A DNA stretch of 64,000 nucleotides from Isoetes taiwanensis (Eukaryota > Streptophyta > Lycopodiopsida > Isoetales > Isoetaceae), in contig JAJEKV010000678.1 in assembly GCA_021234155.1 (NCBI GenBank), forward strand, positions 1 through 64,000. Reading direction: 5' to 3'. Below the pieces are notes generated by a model, which worked only from the letters and a program-made list of their open reading frames with translations, searched no databases and was not told the DNA's origin. A program made the translations under genes and the position numbers. Below are positions 11,847 to 23,037 of this stretch, one piece after another (the stretch's first letter is position 1; every line of letters starts with the position of its first letter).

Positions 11847-12293
11847 AACCAACACATAACTATCATTAACATTAATTAACACAAACCATTGGGTCCAACA
11901 CATTTAAATTAAAATCCCCCTTAAACCCCCTTTGGTTTGGGTGCATATTCACACGGGGGGTGACGTAGGGCAGCGAGAGCCCTTATAATTATGTTTTGTA
12001 CGTATAAAATCAACACCATATAGTATATTGTCTGAAATCTTATAGTATTTTACAAAATTTGTTATACAGTATAACAAATTCTGTACATCTATACCCCACA
12101 AACGAGGAACTTTGTGTACGGTGCAGATTAAGGAATAAGGGGTGAATATGCCTATCCAACAACTCTCGTTGTTGAGTCACCTTCCGTGTGAATATGCACC
12201 CAAACCAAAGGGGGTTTAAGGGGGATTTTAATTTAAATGTGTTGGACCCAATGGTTTGTGTTAATTAATGTTAATGATAGTTATGTGTTGGTT
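11847..12293. mobile_element. Foldback element with perfect 110-bp inverted arms
   Basis: The left arm 11,847-11,956 and right arm 12,184-12,293 are exact reverse complements by eye over 110 bases, each containing 'ccctttggtttgggtgcata' or its inverse. The 227-bp loop includes 'gtatacccc' and 'gagagccc' words shared with the copy at 52.4 kb. It has no coding capacity. I could not fix a target duplication, so the superfamily is open. Confidence 0.7.
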
Positions 12294-12319
12294 TGTGCAT
12301 ATCCCTCAACACCATACTA

Positions 12320-12605
12320 TAACCAAGAAAGCTAGGCTCATAATACAAAATATACTTCCTTGGGGGGATTCATAATTCCATGCGGAATAAAAATACTAGT
12401 GGTAGACGTGAAAATAAGAATACTAGGTACTCAAGGCGACTTTTCTAATTTGCATCATCATGCCATAACTAAGAAGGCTAAGCTCATAATAAAAAATATA
12501 CTTTCATGGGGGATTCATACCTCCATGGGGAATAAAATACAAGGGGTAGACATGAAAATAGAAAAACTAGGCGCTCCTCCTCCATACTCTACTCAAATTA
12601 GTCAT
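12320..12605. repeat. Degenerate direct repeat, unit about 145 bp
   Basis: Two successive units share 'aagaa(a/g)gcta(g/a)gctcataata', 'atatactt(c/t)', 'gggggattcata', 'ggtagac(g/a)tgaaaata' in the same order. Open frame 12,360-12,668 is a read-through of the repeat and not a supported gene. Confidence 0.6.
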
Positions 12606-12879
12606 CTTACCCATGGGCGGATTCTAGATCATCATAGATATAAGAATGTGGAGCTTCATGCGGAATAAACAACTCTTAATGTGAAAAGGTGCGCACTAGC
12701 ACAAACTAGAAAACTCTAGTTTAATATATGATGCAAATAAGATGGGTGTAGGATACGAAATATTATGTTATGCATAGAAGGAAAGTACCCCGACATACAT
12801 GCATCGACTAGAAGATGGTGAGTGGAAAGATGGCGGCGTGTGGGCCTTGGGGAGGCCCGGCAGCCCGCCCCAGTGCCTT

Positions 12880-13210
12880 TGGCATAATGGAAAAAAACCA
12901 TTGGGCTTCATTACGCCTTCCCATCCAATCAGATTACGACACGTGGCAAGTTTTCTTTATTTGAAAGTCGAGCAAGAACAACGACATATTTTTACCTTAG
13001 ATCAATTTTGTCCTACAGTCCATGGATCTTACCCTACATTCCGTGGATCTTACCTTGCATTCAATGAGAATGAAGCCCAATGGATATTTTTTCGTTATGC
13101 CAAGCGTATTTGGGTTGTTTTTTGGTCAGTCAAGCTAGCCTCCACGCTCAGCGCATGGGCCATTTTTCCCGGCTAGAAAGTAGCCCCCGGGCCTTTCCCT
13201 TTTATCTGAG
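12880..13210. repeat. Minisatellite (TTACCTTACATTCCATGGATC) plus conserved 90-bp block shared with 56.2 kb
   Basis: About 12,998-13,060 holds three degenerate units of a 20-21 bp motif ending TTACC.TACATTCC. The block 13,105-13,200 ('gggttgttttttggtcagtc', then a C/G-rich stretch ending 'gggcctttccct') recurs at 56,238-56,330. The two loci therefore share one repeat family, each with the minisatellite beside the block. Confidence 0.5.
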
Positions 13211-16200
13211 AAAGAAAACTTACCTTTAATTTGCGACCAGATTTTGAGGTAGAATCGATTGGAATTGGGGTAGAAATAGCCGAATGTGGAGTAAAAAGCA
13301 GCGAATCTTTGGTAAAAATCGTGTAGAAACAACGGCATGCGAGATCTTGAGTTTTGTGTTTTCGGGATAAAAACACGATATGTGTCAAAGGTGCTATTGG
13401 ACGGGCGACAAAATTGAAGGTAAGGATTCTTTCAGGCATAGAAAGAATGCCCCTTCTTCCGAGAGGTTCTATTTTCTATACCTTCACTTAATTATTCAAA
13501 TGCTTTTTCTTGCTTCAAATCTATGATTTAGAGAAATTACGAAATCAAGAGTAGTGGTTGATAACGGAGGCGTTATCACCAAAATCGAGAAAGTAGAATG
13601 GTAAAACCCTAAGGCGTAGCCTTAGCAAGGCGTGAGAAGGAGGATATGGCGCCAAGGCGAGGAGGCTAGATTTGGTGCGTCAAAGCCTCATTCGGGATGC
13701 TCATCGTTCTCTTCCTGTATTTTTCGGTTTATCGGTGATTAGGTCTTATGTTCTTGAGCTGCAAATATTTCACGTCTCTCTCACCGTAATGATCCAAACA
13801 TTTTGAATCTATGGATCAAGAATTCTTGCCATAGTTTCCAATTACTAGCAGATCGGTGGCGATTTTGCAAACCGTGGGTGATTTAATTTGTTTTATGATG
13901 GAGCTCAAAGCCGGATATTTTCTAGGCTTATGTGTATATTGATTATATGACATTTGCTTATTTATGAATGGCGGATGGTTCATTGAGACCGATGAGTGTT
14001 TTTGCTTATGAAGCCATAGGTCACCGGCAAGAAGGGCACCCGAGTTATTACGGTATCTTATTTTGTTTCTAAGGAGTATATTATTTTATGGCAAAACATA
14101 GAATATCATGTTTATAATTGGTGCTTGGTAGTATGGACATGGTAAAACGGCTATTTAATGCTTCGAAAAGCGAGAAAGTTCTCGCGTTAGCCCAACCGTT
14201 CAAGATACCACCCGAACTTATTGGCTCTCGCTTACAAGGTACCTCACTATGAGCTACTTCTTTACTATTTAGTTACGTACATGCTTATCGACACTTACAT
14301 TTGTACAATGAGCATTTTAATGGTGGTGGTAGCACGGCAGAATTTGGAGGAATTTGCAAAACAAAAATAAATCCTAATTTTTAACTGCTACACTCATGCG
14401 ACTACATGTGCTTATGCAATTATGTATAATTGCATTTAGTGACATGCTCTCATCCCATTAGCTCAAGCTAGATAAACAACACATGATGCTTTTGTTGGGG
14501 TATACCTCTTTTTTAATAGAAGCGTACATCTTATCTTTGAAAGCTAAAGGATGTTAGAGTTCAATCATTCTTGTATAGAACCTATTAGAGTGGAAAGAAA
14601 ATCATCCGAGGGAGAAAACTCATGTGTTACCTTAATGGACTTCAGTTAGAAATACATATTTTGATGTTGATAACTTTGGCGTTTTTTTCGGGGTTGCGGT
14701 GAGAATATCAAGAGACGGTCGAAGCAATGCTTCTTGAAAATATCATTACGGTATGTGGGAGTTCATTCATTACATTCAACATTTATTTTCTGCCGATCAG
14801 GTTAACATAGTAAAATCTGCAAATTAGAAACATTTCTCCAAGCATTTAGCAGAAACCACATCATAGGAGAGTCATCTATATCTCAAATACCAATAGTTAT
14901 AAATTAAGTTATTTAGCACTAATAAATGACGAGTTCATCCTTATTTAATATGGAAGGAAACCATTATATCACCTCAAGGAAAAAATTGACTAACCCGTCG
15001 AAAGGAATTTTTATAGCTACAATGTCGTTTGACAAGATGCTTGATTGTTATAGGTGGATGATGAAGCAAGATTTTTCGCATTATTTTGGGCAACGGAGCT
15101 TTTCATGCAAGACCGGATCATGCCCCGAAGTCGCTTTCTATGCATGCTTGGAGTCGGTGATAGTAAACTTGACATAAGGTTTCTAACACTTTCCATGTAC
15201 TAGAGTTTTGTTTTCAGTTTGCTTTTTTCAATGAATAATCATTTATTTTTGGATATTGCATAGGCCCATAACTCATAAAAGGAGTAAACTAACTTATAGA
15301 GACTTTTTTTTGCACTCATAGAGATCTTTTCGTTGATGGTAGGACATGTTCACATTCATTAAATCAATGGAAACTTCAATTTGTACGGTTTCATTTCTCC
15401 GATTTCCTTGATTGATGGTTGATGGTCCTTGGCTTCTAGGGAGATGGCGAAAGGTGCACGGGTTTAAATTCTACAAAGGATGAGAAAAGCAAGATAAAAT
15501 ATCATACCATTAAGGACATGATAACCTGTGATATGTCGTGAGGCCGACAATTCTTGAACCCGCACAACTTGGCGAACGTGCATTGTTCTTCCAACCTAAA
15601 GTCTACATAGCAATGATTGAGTTTGTTTTGAACCGCCATGAAGAAGAAATGGCCGATTGGAAGATAAGCGGCGGGATCTTGAACCGGCGAAGACCACTTT
15701 CGTCTCTCGCTAGAGCATGGAATGGCATATGATGGGACGGTGAAGCGCATGCATCTCGCATCAAAAGCACTCCTTGCCCTTGCCTCTAAAGACCCCAATG
15801 TAATCACGAAAAGTTCGTGGTTGTTCTCAATAGCCACTTGAATAATTTGCGGGATAGACTAATATCGGCATTGTAATAGAGATTTGCAAAACCGTATTGT
15901 GATCGCCCGGTGTGGGTTAGTTTATTGCACATATTGACTTGAGTACACGAGAAGCTTTTTGCTCGTTTGCTTGGTATTGTAACTTGTGGTCTTTCTAATA
16001 CGCAAGCATCGATTTGTTGAGCGAGCTAATGCATTTAATCAAACAAAGTGCAAAAGCAAGGTATGGGATCTAGGTTGCATGGCTGCATGGATATCTTGCC
16101 TTATCTAGTTTTCATATTGCAGATTTGAAGTTTTGCATGGAGCACTTTGTTCTGTTGGCGGAATGGAGAGGACTTCGATTGAGATTTGAAGATCTTCTTG

Positions 16201-16300
16201 CATGGAGGATCCGAATGGTTGGCCCAAACATTTTGATCATTCATTCTTTTTAAAGTTTTGTTGCATGTTTTGTTTTATGTATCCTTGTTTTTTGGATTAT
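13210..16300. other. CACTA-like element core without a recognisable gene
   Basis: Three kilobases with only short frames. The longest, on the minus strand at 15,502-15,837 (111 codons) and plus at 14,926-15,177, have no motif I recognise and no repeat support. No transposase motif is visible. Confidence 0.4.
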
Positions 16301-16309
16301 CAAGTGCAA

Positions 16310-16435
16310 AGAATAGCTCATAATTTGGAGCACTCAAAGCAATTTCCGATATTTCGGAAATAAATTTATCATTCTTTAAGAGTTTTGGAAATGGTTGGGG
16401 TTCAAATCCCCTTGCTCCCTAATTTTTTTTAGAAG
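16310..16435 (+). other. tRNA-like remnant with T-arm and T-run
   Basis: The sequence GGGGTTCAAATCCCC (about 16,398-16,412) is a perfect T-arm with B-box. It is followed by TTGCTCCCT and a run of eight T (16,425-16,432), a Pol III-type stop. About 90 bases upstream 'tagctcataatttggagca' resembles a D-arm. The acceptor pairing and anticodon are not convincing, so this is a decayed tRNA or a SINE end rather than a working tRNA. Confidence 0.25.
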
Positions 16436-17169
16436 GCACTACAGTCCTTAAGAAACCATTTGCAATTAGTCTACTAAACTTGGAATGCTTCAAACAACAT
16501 AACGTTATTGGTTATCATTGTTGGTTTATAAATGACATTGCTGGTTATTATTAGTGGTTAATCATTATTAGTTTTGGTTATCATTATTGGTTAATAAGAT
16601 ATTAATTTTCGTATCATTATTGGTTAATAAATCACGTTACTGGTTATCATTATTGGTTTACTAATTATCATTATTAGTTTATCATTGGTTTATAAATGAC
16701 CATAATAAAACCATGCATATTTGGAACAAACAAATACACTTAAGATTGATAGTAATTTCTAACACATTGCAAACCATGTGCATTTACCATGGCATGACTA
16801 GTGTATTTACCATGACATTTAGTCATGTCAGTTTACCACAATAATGAACCATATTATAGAATCACATGAAAGAACACCATATTAAACCACATTCACAACC
16901 TTTATGTTATACCACATAGACAAACCATACCCTTAAAACGGTATAATATACTATATTTATTTACCAACATGTAATACCACGTTGACAAACTCTACAAAGA
17001 AGCCCATTCATCTAACCATCCTAACAAACCTCACAAGAGAACCCATTAGGTTAGCCACATATGGTTTTTAATGATATCAACCCACAAACATGTATTGGTT
17101 TTGTAAAATGGTTTTATAGCCATAACCATGGGAAAAACCATGTAGAGTTTTAATTTTGGGTGCCTTGTG

Positions 17170-17920
17170 AATGGCAAGCCTATGATACCTCCTGGTCAAC
17201 CAAAAGCTCTAAAACCAACTGAAGAAGTCAAGCAATTGGGATTGACTAAGGATGGCATCAATGACTACATCAAGCACTGGCAAACTAATTCAGATGAGAC
17301 TAAACGTGCATTGATAGATTATTGGAAGAAGGTGATCAACTTGTTGGATGAGGTAGACACATCCTCAGAAGAGTTGAAAGAAGGGTGGTTCCCTAAAAGT
17401 AAGTGGAAAACATTAGCTAGTGCTGACGAAGATGATGGTACCATTAGTAGCATTGTGAAGGCATATGCTCCTCCTCAATCGATAAACACTATGTTGGTCC
17501 TAAGAAGGATAGGCCAAAATATTTAGGCATGGATTGTTATGAACCTTCTCATCGACGTGGAGTGCCACCAATTTGTAGTAGTAAAACCCGTGAGATCTAG
17601 AGACCTATCCCGGTGTGGTTGGGATACACTATCTGGATATTTGCAAAAGAAGAAGGTGATGTTAACTTCAATAAGGTGCGGCGTGGAATGGTGGTGTCCA
17701 AGACATCGGTTGAGTAATGTCACCGATAAAGAAAGATATTGATTGTTGGACAAAGAGGTGGAGGAGAAATCCAAGTGATCCCGATCTTTGGCTAGACATT
17801 GAAACCGTATTGTACTCGTGGACTCCAAAAACTATTCCTAGTAAAACAGCGAGAGTTACAATACCTCAGGATGTAAGGAATAAGGTTCTCATATCCTTGG
17901 GGATGCTAGTGGAAAAATGA
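17170..17920 (+). pseudogene. DUF7869-like gene, 3' part after the 8-kb insertion
   Basis: Rejoining 9205 to 17,173 (one AAT kept) gives a continuous frame, AEIWHRDANGKPMIPPGQPK, across the junction. This shows that 7.27-9.2 kb and 17.17-17.92 kb are one gene. The tail carries KQLGLTKDGINDYIKHW, HYVGPKKDRPKYLGMDCYE, and then a region reading PIPVWLGYTIWI and EEGDVNFNKV. This fits the 'vGdFvav....FWlGkv' barrel-like end I expect in this family. It closes with TARVTIPQDVRNKVLISLGM and a TGA near 17,920. Frameshifts occur near 17,480, 17,590 and 17,700. Expression as a full protein is unlikely. Confidence 0.6.
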
Positions 17921-18280
17921 AAAACAGTTACTATGTATCTTTTTCTACAGTTAATAAAAGTTGTGTACTACTTGAGTTCCATGATATATGATTTTGTAAT
18001 TTGAAGTTAAGGTGTGAGTTTATATTCCCGTGTGTGATTATATGTTAACGTCTATTCTAGTCTAAGGGCAACAAAGTTACTAAAAAAGTGAATTTAACAA
18101 AGTTACTAAAAAAGTGCAATATAAAATTTATCCCAAAATTAAGACATAATCCCAATTTAATTGAATGATGGTTATTACTGTCCGGATTAAAACCCCCTCC
18201 CGCCTTGGGGGAAAAACCGTGACAGGAATAGGTTTGCTGTCAAACTATACAAATATAAATATAGACAGAAATATGTACAT
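17921..18280. other. Spacer between the DUF7869-like gene and a LINE tail
   Basis: AT-rich DNA with no coding signal. A short tandem 'aacaaagttactaaaaaagtg' occurs twice near 18,070-18,115. Nothing else seen. Confidence 0.4.
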
Positions 18281-18283
18281 GTA

Positions 18284-18637
18284 TCAAGTAAGTGCCTGAG
18301 GACCGAGCTGATCTCGGCGATCCATGATCTCTTGAATGTATGAGCCCAACCTCCGTACCGAGCTCGTGCTCAGCATCTCATGCAGGGGCTGGTCGGGACA
18401 GACCAACTCAGCGTAGCGTATCCGAATGTCATCATATGCAGGACAACTCTGAAGGGTGTGGCATTCGCCTCCACAACTCCAACTGGCGGCGTTGACAAAG
18501 CCTCTCCGACGACTCCCAACCCATCTCCCTGTCTCAATCCGGAGATGGTGTGCACCTGTGCGGATAGAGGCAATGGATCTGTGCTTTTTCATGGGTAGAT
18601 GAGTGCACAAGTAGCATTGCGGGCCCCGCTCCAACAT
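18284..18637 (-). mobile_element. LINE-type reverse transcriptase C-terminal tail, 5'-truncated
   Basis: The 117-codon minus-strand frame reads SIASIRTGAHHLRIETGRWV, then C..C...H...CP.YDDIRIRYAELV. This is the Cys/His-rich end of plant non-LTR reverse transcriptases, whose usual form is 'fR.GsH.LriE.GRw....R.C..C....ved..H.l..Cp.Y..iR'. No RT catalytic domain precedes it, consistent with 5' truncation on insertion. A second relic of the same motif lies at 48,600-48,664. The stop at 18,284 appears to be the natural end. Confidence 0.65.
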
Positions 18638-18639
18638 GG

Positions 18640-19585
18640 GATTTATGTGGCGGTGATAAGAGGAAGAAACAAAAGTAAGGTGTTATGTAGAAAAAACAGA
18701 ATATATGATTTATGGGTCGAATGCTTTATACAGCACCCCCCACCCCTTGCGATGGATATCTGCTTGGATATTCTACGTAGAGGGGGGTTGTATCCCATGA
18801 TTTATATTTGAGTGATATTTGTGCAATTCATGTTTTTGATAAGGGTATTGCTACTTTTGTATGGGTGCATTGGATTTGCATTATCAGCATGTATGTGGGC
18901 TAGCTTAAGTTTGGCATTCAGGTTTTTATGTAAGCATGCTAGGTCTTTTATTTTTCTATATTCTGGAGCTTTTCTTCTCCCTTTGTGATTGACCATAGGG
19001 GTTCTTGTTCATATTGTGTAGATTGATGTTTTTCTTAATAGAACTGTATTTGCTTAATAATTTCAGAGTGAAGGCCTGTTATATTTTCATATCTAATTGA
19101 TAGCTTGGCAATGAAAGAGTCTAGAGTTCTCATACTGGATGGGTTAATTGGGAATACCAAGGTTCAAGTCCTTGAGCACTCTATATATGCACTTATATAC
19201 ATTCATATAGTTTATTAGATATCAGTCTTCTTTCCGAACCACATAGTCCACTCTAAAAAATTACTTTAACGTTTGTTGTATAAACCAGAACTAGTTTTGG
19301 TTCTAAAATATCAATTTGTGGTGTCTCAAGGAATATTATACAAAATCTGGAGCTTTGAAGGATTTAGCGCCTTTTCATACAACGTGATTGTTTACATCAA
19401 ACAAATTGAAGAAATTTTTTGAACAAAAAATTGTAGACAAGTGAATAAATACGGATGAAGATATGGTACCCTGAACTTTCAGAAAACAAAAAACACAAAC
19501 CTTTTGAAAAAGTACAAAAGTATTAGAGCTAGGAAAGACATATTTGCCTTCTATGCAAGGCAAATTACCCATAGAGCATGGAAAT
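18640..19585. other. Spacer; one tRNA-like B-box at about 19,162
   Basis: No supported gene. GGTTCAAGTCC at about 19,162-19,172 matches a Pol III B-box, with 'actggatgggttaattggga' 26 bases upstream as a weak A-box. The spacing is too short for a tRNA. It may be a SINE trace. Confidence 0.3.
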
Positions 19586-19589
19586 GGCA

Positions 19590-20540
19590 TCAAAGGGAAG
19601 AAAATGGCCCGGCCTCGAAAGATAATTTGCGGGCTTCATTAACAAGGTCTTGGATATAGGATTCAACAAAACTGTGCTCGACATTCTTCAGGGCCAACAC
19701 ATCACAACATTTTTGCTTCAGAAAAAGGCTCTTCAGAGACGCTTCCCAGCCAAACATGGGAGCTCGATCAAGCAGTATTTTGGAAGCAACTCTCTGCAGC
19801 GTCACCTTAAACTTGTTTGAAACAAACACCACAGTCTCTTTGTAGCGGACTACAGAGGGCCTGTAACAGCCCTCCAAATCAAAATTTAAAAAGCCGTGCT
19901 TTCTGTTCTCATACGCATCCTCAACCCACTTTACCACAGCACAGGGACCTTCAACCCTTGCCTTTCTGCTATGCATGGCCAATCTGTAATCTGCACCATT
20001 ATTCTCTGTTAAAAACGCCACAAATGCATGCCTTGTTTCTTCCGATCTGAACCCAGTAGCTCTTCATTCTTCAACCCCAGATTCATGTCGATCGGAAGAG
20101 GAAACTCGCCTTCAATTCCAAATATTTCCTTCAAATCCGACCTGGGCTGCAGCGTAACCTGGTACCTCTTCTCCTCCCGCAGATCTACCAGATGGGTAGA
20201 GATTTTGTAACTCATTTTGGACTCTGTATATCCAGATTCCTTCAGAAACCGAGCCAGGTTTTGCATGTTTTCAACAGCTGCGAAGCCTTTAAAATCAATA
20301 AAACGTTGTCGAATCTGACCTCCACATTGTTGCTGCTGTAGCAGGTCGAGATTTAGCTCAGCCATGGTTTCATTCTGGTAGAATAAATACTTACCCAGTT
20401 GCGCTTCAAATTTGAGAGAATACCCATCTGGCATGGATTTAAGATCTGACAAACCACGCCGGATATGATTCGCATATAAAGCAGGCGCAGACGATCCAAG
20501 AACCAAAACATCTTTCTGATACTCCAACGAGCTGGAAGCC
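19590..20540 (-). pseudogene. KH-domain protein gene, 3' part (split by a copia element)
   Basis: This is the downstream part of the gene that starts at 25,849. The sequence resumes immediately after the retrotransposon with ASSSLEYQKDVLVLGSSAPA and continues through PRSDLKEIFGIEGEFPLPID. At about 20,040 the frame must shift by one base, from the frame ending GMHLWRF to the frame carrying AFVAFLTENNGADYRLAMHS. The second frame then runs to a stop at 19,590, ending VNEARKLSFEAGPFSSL. No introns are apparent. I do not recognise a second domain in this 300-residue C-terminal part. The insertion and the frameshift both block a full product; the frameshift alone could be a sequence error. Confidence 0.7.
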
Positions 20541-20754
20541 TGTTAAAATAGTTAAAGGATATTGTTCTGCTTTTAAAGAAAGTAGACGTTGAAAAACAAA
20601 CCACAAATATGGTTACAGCTAATTATAGCTTCTTTGTAAGTATCTCTGTATATTAATAGAAGGTGGAGGCTAATTTGGGACCACCTGATTCTTGCAATTC
20701 TTGCGTCCGTGTGGTGTCTCCGTGTGGTGTCTTGTGGAGCTATCAATTGTTTCA
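20541..20754 (+). repeat. 5' LTR of the copia element (214 bp)
   Basis: Begins TGTTAAAATAG and ends CAATTGTTTCA. Contains a weak TATA-like 'tgtatattaatag' (20,648-20,660). It matches 25,167-25,380 base for base on inspection. Confidence 0.95.
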
Positions 20755-20766
20755 TGGTATCAGAGC
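20755..20766 (+). promoter_or_regulatory. Primer-binding site, tRNA-iMet
   Basis: TGGTATCAGAGC directly follows the 5' LTR. It is the standard complement of the 3' end of plant initiator methionine tRNA used to prime reverse transcription in many copia elements. Confidence 0.95.
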
Positions 20767-20817
20767 TTGGAAACAAGCAGGATTGAAGTAATCAGAGGAG
20801 AGTGTGTTTTGGCTACA

Positions 20818-22000
20818 ATGGCAAAACTCCAAATGGATTTGAAGAGTCTTGAGAAGCTTGATCGTACCAATGCAACAGTGTGGTTTTGGAAGATGCAGGC
20901 ATTCTTGGAAGAGAGGGAGGTCTGGGATGTGGTGAGTGGTGCAGAACCAAAGCCCATTCTGACAGGCACTCCATCTGCAGCAGATACAGAGAAACTATCT
21001 GCATGGCAGAAGAGAGATAATCGGGCCAAGACATCCATGATGTTTGGCTTGAAGAATGGATAAATTCCATTGGTAAGATTGAAGAATTCAGGCAAAGAAG
21101 GATGGGAATGTCTCAAGAAGACATTCAAAACTCATAACACATCACAAAAATTGTTTCTGTGGCAAAATTTCTTCAGTGCAAAAATGAAAGATGGGGATGA
21201 TCCTACTGATCACATTAGCAACATGGAGAGTCTATCTGATCAGTTAGCAGCATTGAATCACACCATTAGTGATGAAGATCTGGCTATGGCTATCTTAGCA
21301 AGCCTTCCCAGCAGTTATGATTCAATCAAGCAGGCAATGGGATGCCAACCCGGAAAGCTTAATAGTGACACAGTAATTGGAGCTGTGTTACAGGCATCTC
21401 ATCTAATAAGAAAAGATGAAGATGATTCAGCATTTGTGGCCAAGGTAAGATCAAACAAGAAAGAGGCATTTGAATGCTGGAATTGTGGAAAGAAAGGGCA
21501 TATTGCAAGAAATTGTTGGGAGCCAAAGAAAGATGATGGGAAGAAAAATGCTAGAGAAAAAGAAGACAGTAAGAAAGATAAAGGCAAGCAAGCCAAATCT
21601 GGAAAAATATGGAGCAATAAGCGAAATGGAGGATCATCCAAGGCTCATATGGCAGAAGAGCAGAGTGAGAAATCATCTGGAGAAGATGATAGTGAGACAG
21701 AGGCAAACATGGCCTTTGTTGAAGAAGGCAAACAAGAAAATTGGAGGCACATGTGCAGAAACTTCCTTGAACAAAGGTGGGCAGATAGTGCATCAGAAAG
21801 TGAAGATGAGATGGGTTTTGTAGCCGAGGTCAAGGGATCACAGGCCATGGCTTTGGTGGCCTCTGAAAGTCAACAAAAAACATGGATATTGGATTCAGCT
21901 GCAACTCATATTATGACAAATAGTAGAGCATGGCTTAAGAACTATAAGGAAGAGACAAGTGGCAGGAAAGTAAGTGGCATAGCGAAGGATTGAGCATACA
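20818..22000 (+). pseudogene. copia gag and protease region, one in-frame stop
   Basis: Starts MAKLQMDLKSLEKLDRTNAT, a typical UBN2/gag opening, and reads on to a TAA at 21,061-21,063. The same frame then continues to 21,993, so only one nonsense codon separates the halves. The zinc knuckle CWNCGKKGHIARNC (C-x2-C-x4-H-x4-C) lies at about 21,475-21,516. The protease signature WILDSAATHIMT is at about 21,885-21,920, with DSA where DSG or DTG is usual. Lys/Glu-rich linkers lie between. Gag would form the particle and bind RNA; protease would mature the polyprotein. The frame is the same as that of reverse transcriptase further on. Confidence 0.85.
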
Positions 22001-23037
22001 GTGCACGGGTACCATTACTCAGATTTTTCTGATAGGCCTCGAGATCTGGACCATGTACTATTTGTACCTGGATTATCTAAAAATCTGCTATCTTTAGCAA
22101 GGTTGATTTGATGTTGGTATAGCCGTGTCAATACAAAAGAAATGAGCTGCTTCTTTTGAACGAGAAGACAAGTTGTGGGAAAGGCAAATAGAGCAGGTTT
22201 TTATATAAAATGGTTGAAAGTGAAAAAGATGAGGTGCAGGTTTTTGTGGCGGCTGGACCAGATCGAGACATGCAGCTATATACGGGAGGTTTGGTCACAT
22301 AAACCAGAAAGGCTGAAAAGGCTACTGCATGAAAAAGATGGTCATTGGGAATGGAGGTTTTTTTCTTGCACCGGGCAGCTTGAAATGTGTGAGAGCTACG
22401 CATCTCGATAAACATCAGCACAAGAAGGTGAAAAGGCGAGGGAAGAAGAGCAACAAGACCCTTTATATGCTTGTGCATTTGAGATCTTAGTGGAAAGATG
22501 CCAAGAAAACATTTGGGAAAGCACAATATTTCCTTGTAATAGTAGACGATTACTCGGGGGAAACATTTGTGTTTTACGCTAAAGAAAAAGAATGAAGTGT
22601 TAGAAACATTCAAAATATGGATGAGGCAAGTAGAAAGGGAAACAGTCAATTACATTGGAGCAATCAGGAGTGACAATGGTACGAGAATTTGTTTCTCATG
22701 AGTTCAATAGATGTTTACAGCAAGAAGGCATTAAAAGATGGCTATTGAATCCTTATGAGCAATTTCAAAATGGAGTAAGACTAAAGAAAAGAAAAATGAG
22801 AACATTGAAGGAAGGAGCCTTGAGCATGCTTGAAATGGGCACATTTGTCAGATCATTTTTGGGGAGAAGCAATTTTAACTGCATGCTATCTTCAAAACAG
22901 ATCACCTACAGTGGCTCTTGAAAATAAAACTCCAGAGGAGATGTGGACTGGAGAAAAGCCAGATGTGAGTCATTTGAAAGTGTTTGGATGTGCTGCCTAT
23001 GCTTTCACACCAAAAGAGTTAAGAAAGACAAAGTTAG
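22001..23037 (+). pseudogene. copia integrase region, multiply frameshifted
   Basis: Integrase pieces appear in different frames: a pre-integrase-like GH..K.LKRLLHEK near 22,290-22,340, FLVIVDDYSG near 22,535-22,560 (first catalytic Asp), IRSDNGT near 22,663-22,683 (second Asp), then VALENKTPEEMWTGEKPDVS and LKVFGCAAYAF at 22,910-23,005. At least four frame changes occur in 1 kb. As read, no active integrase can be made, so mobility would need help in trans, unless the breaks are sequence errors. Confidence 0.8.

Larger units (their letters stand above)
9206..17169. mobile_element. 7,964-bp CACTA-like DNA transposon, non-autonomous, nested in the DUF7869-like gene
   Basis: The ends are CACAAGGCACCCAAAA (9206-9221) and its inverse TTTTGGGTGCCTTGTG (17154-17169). 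They are flanked by AAT at 9203-9205 and 17170-17172. A 3-bp duplication plus CACxA-type termini fits the CACTA/En-Spm superfamily. Both ends carry dense subterminal AACCAC/GTGGTT and GGTTATCATTATTGG repeats (about 9226-9800 and 16,490-17,150), another hallmark of that superfamily. No TNP2-like transposase is visible in the 6.6-kb core, so I call it non-autonomous or internally eroded. Mutator or other families would give 8-11 bp duplications and do not fit. Confidence 0.7.

Noticed and set aside
9206-17169. Large intron of the DUF7869-like gene
   Set aside because: No GT..AG borders at the junctions; instead inverted CACAAGGCACCC ends and an AAT duplication, which mark a transposon.
19136-19175. 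Functional tRNA gene
   Set aside because: Good B-box but the weak A-box is only 26 bases away and no acceptor or anticodon stem can be drawn.
21399-21848. Minus-strand and alternate-frame ORFs over the copia gag
   Set aside because: Shadows of the gag/zinc-knuckle frame; low-complexity Leu/Ser/Phe sequences with no independent evidence.
22128-22649. 173-codon minus-strand frame in the integrase region
   Set aside because: It lies antisense to integrase pieces with recognisable motifs and has no family features.
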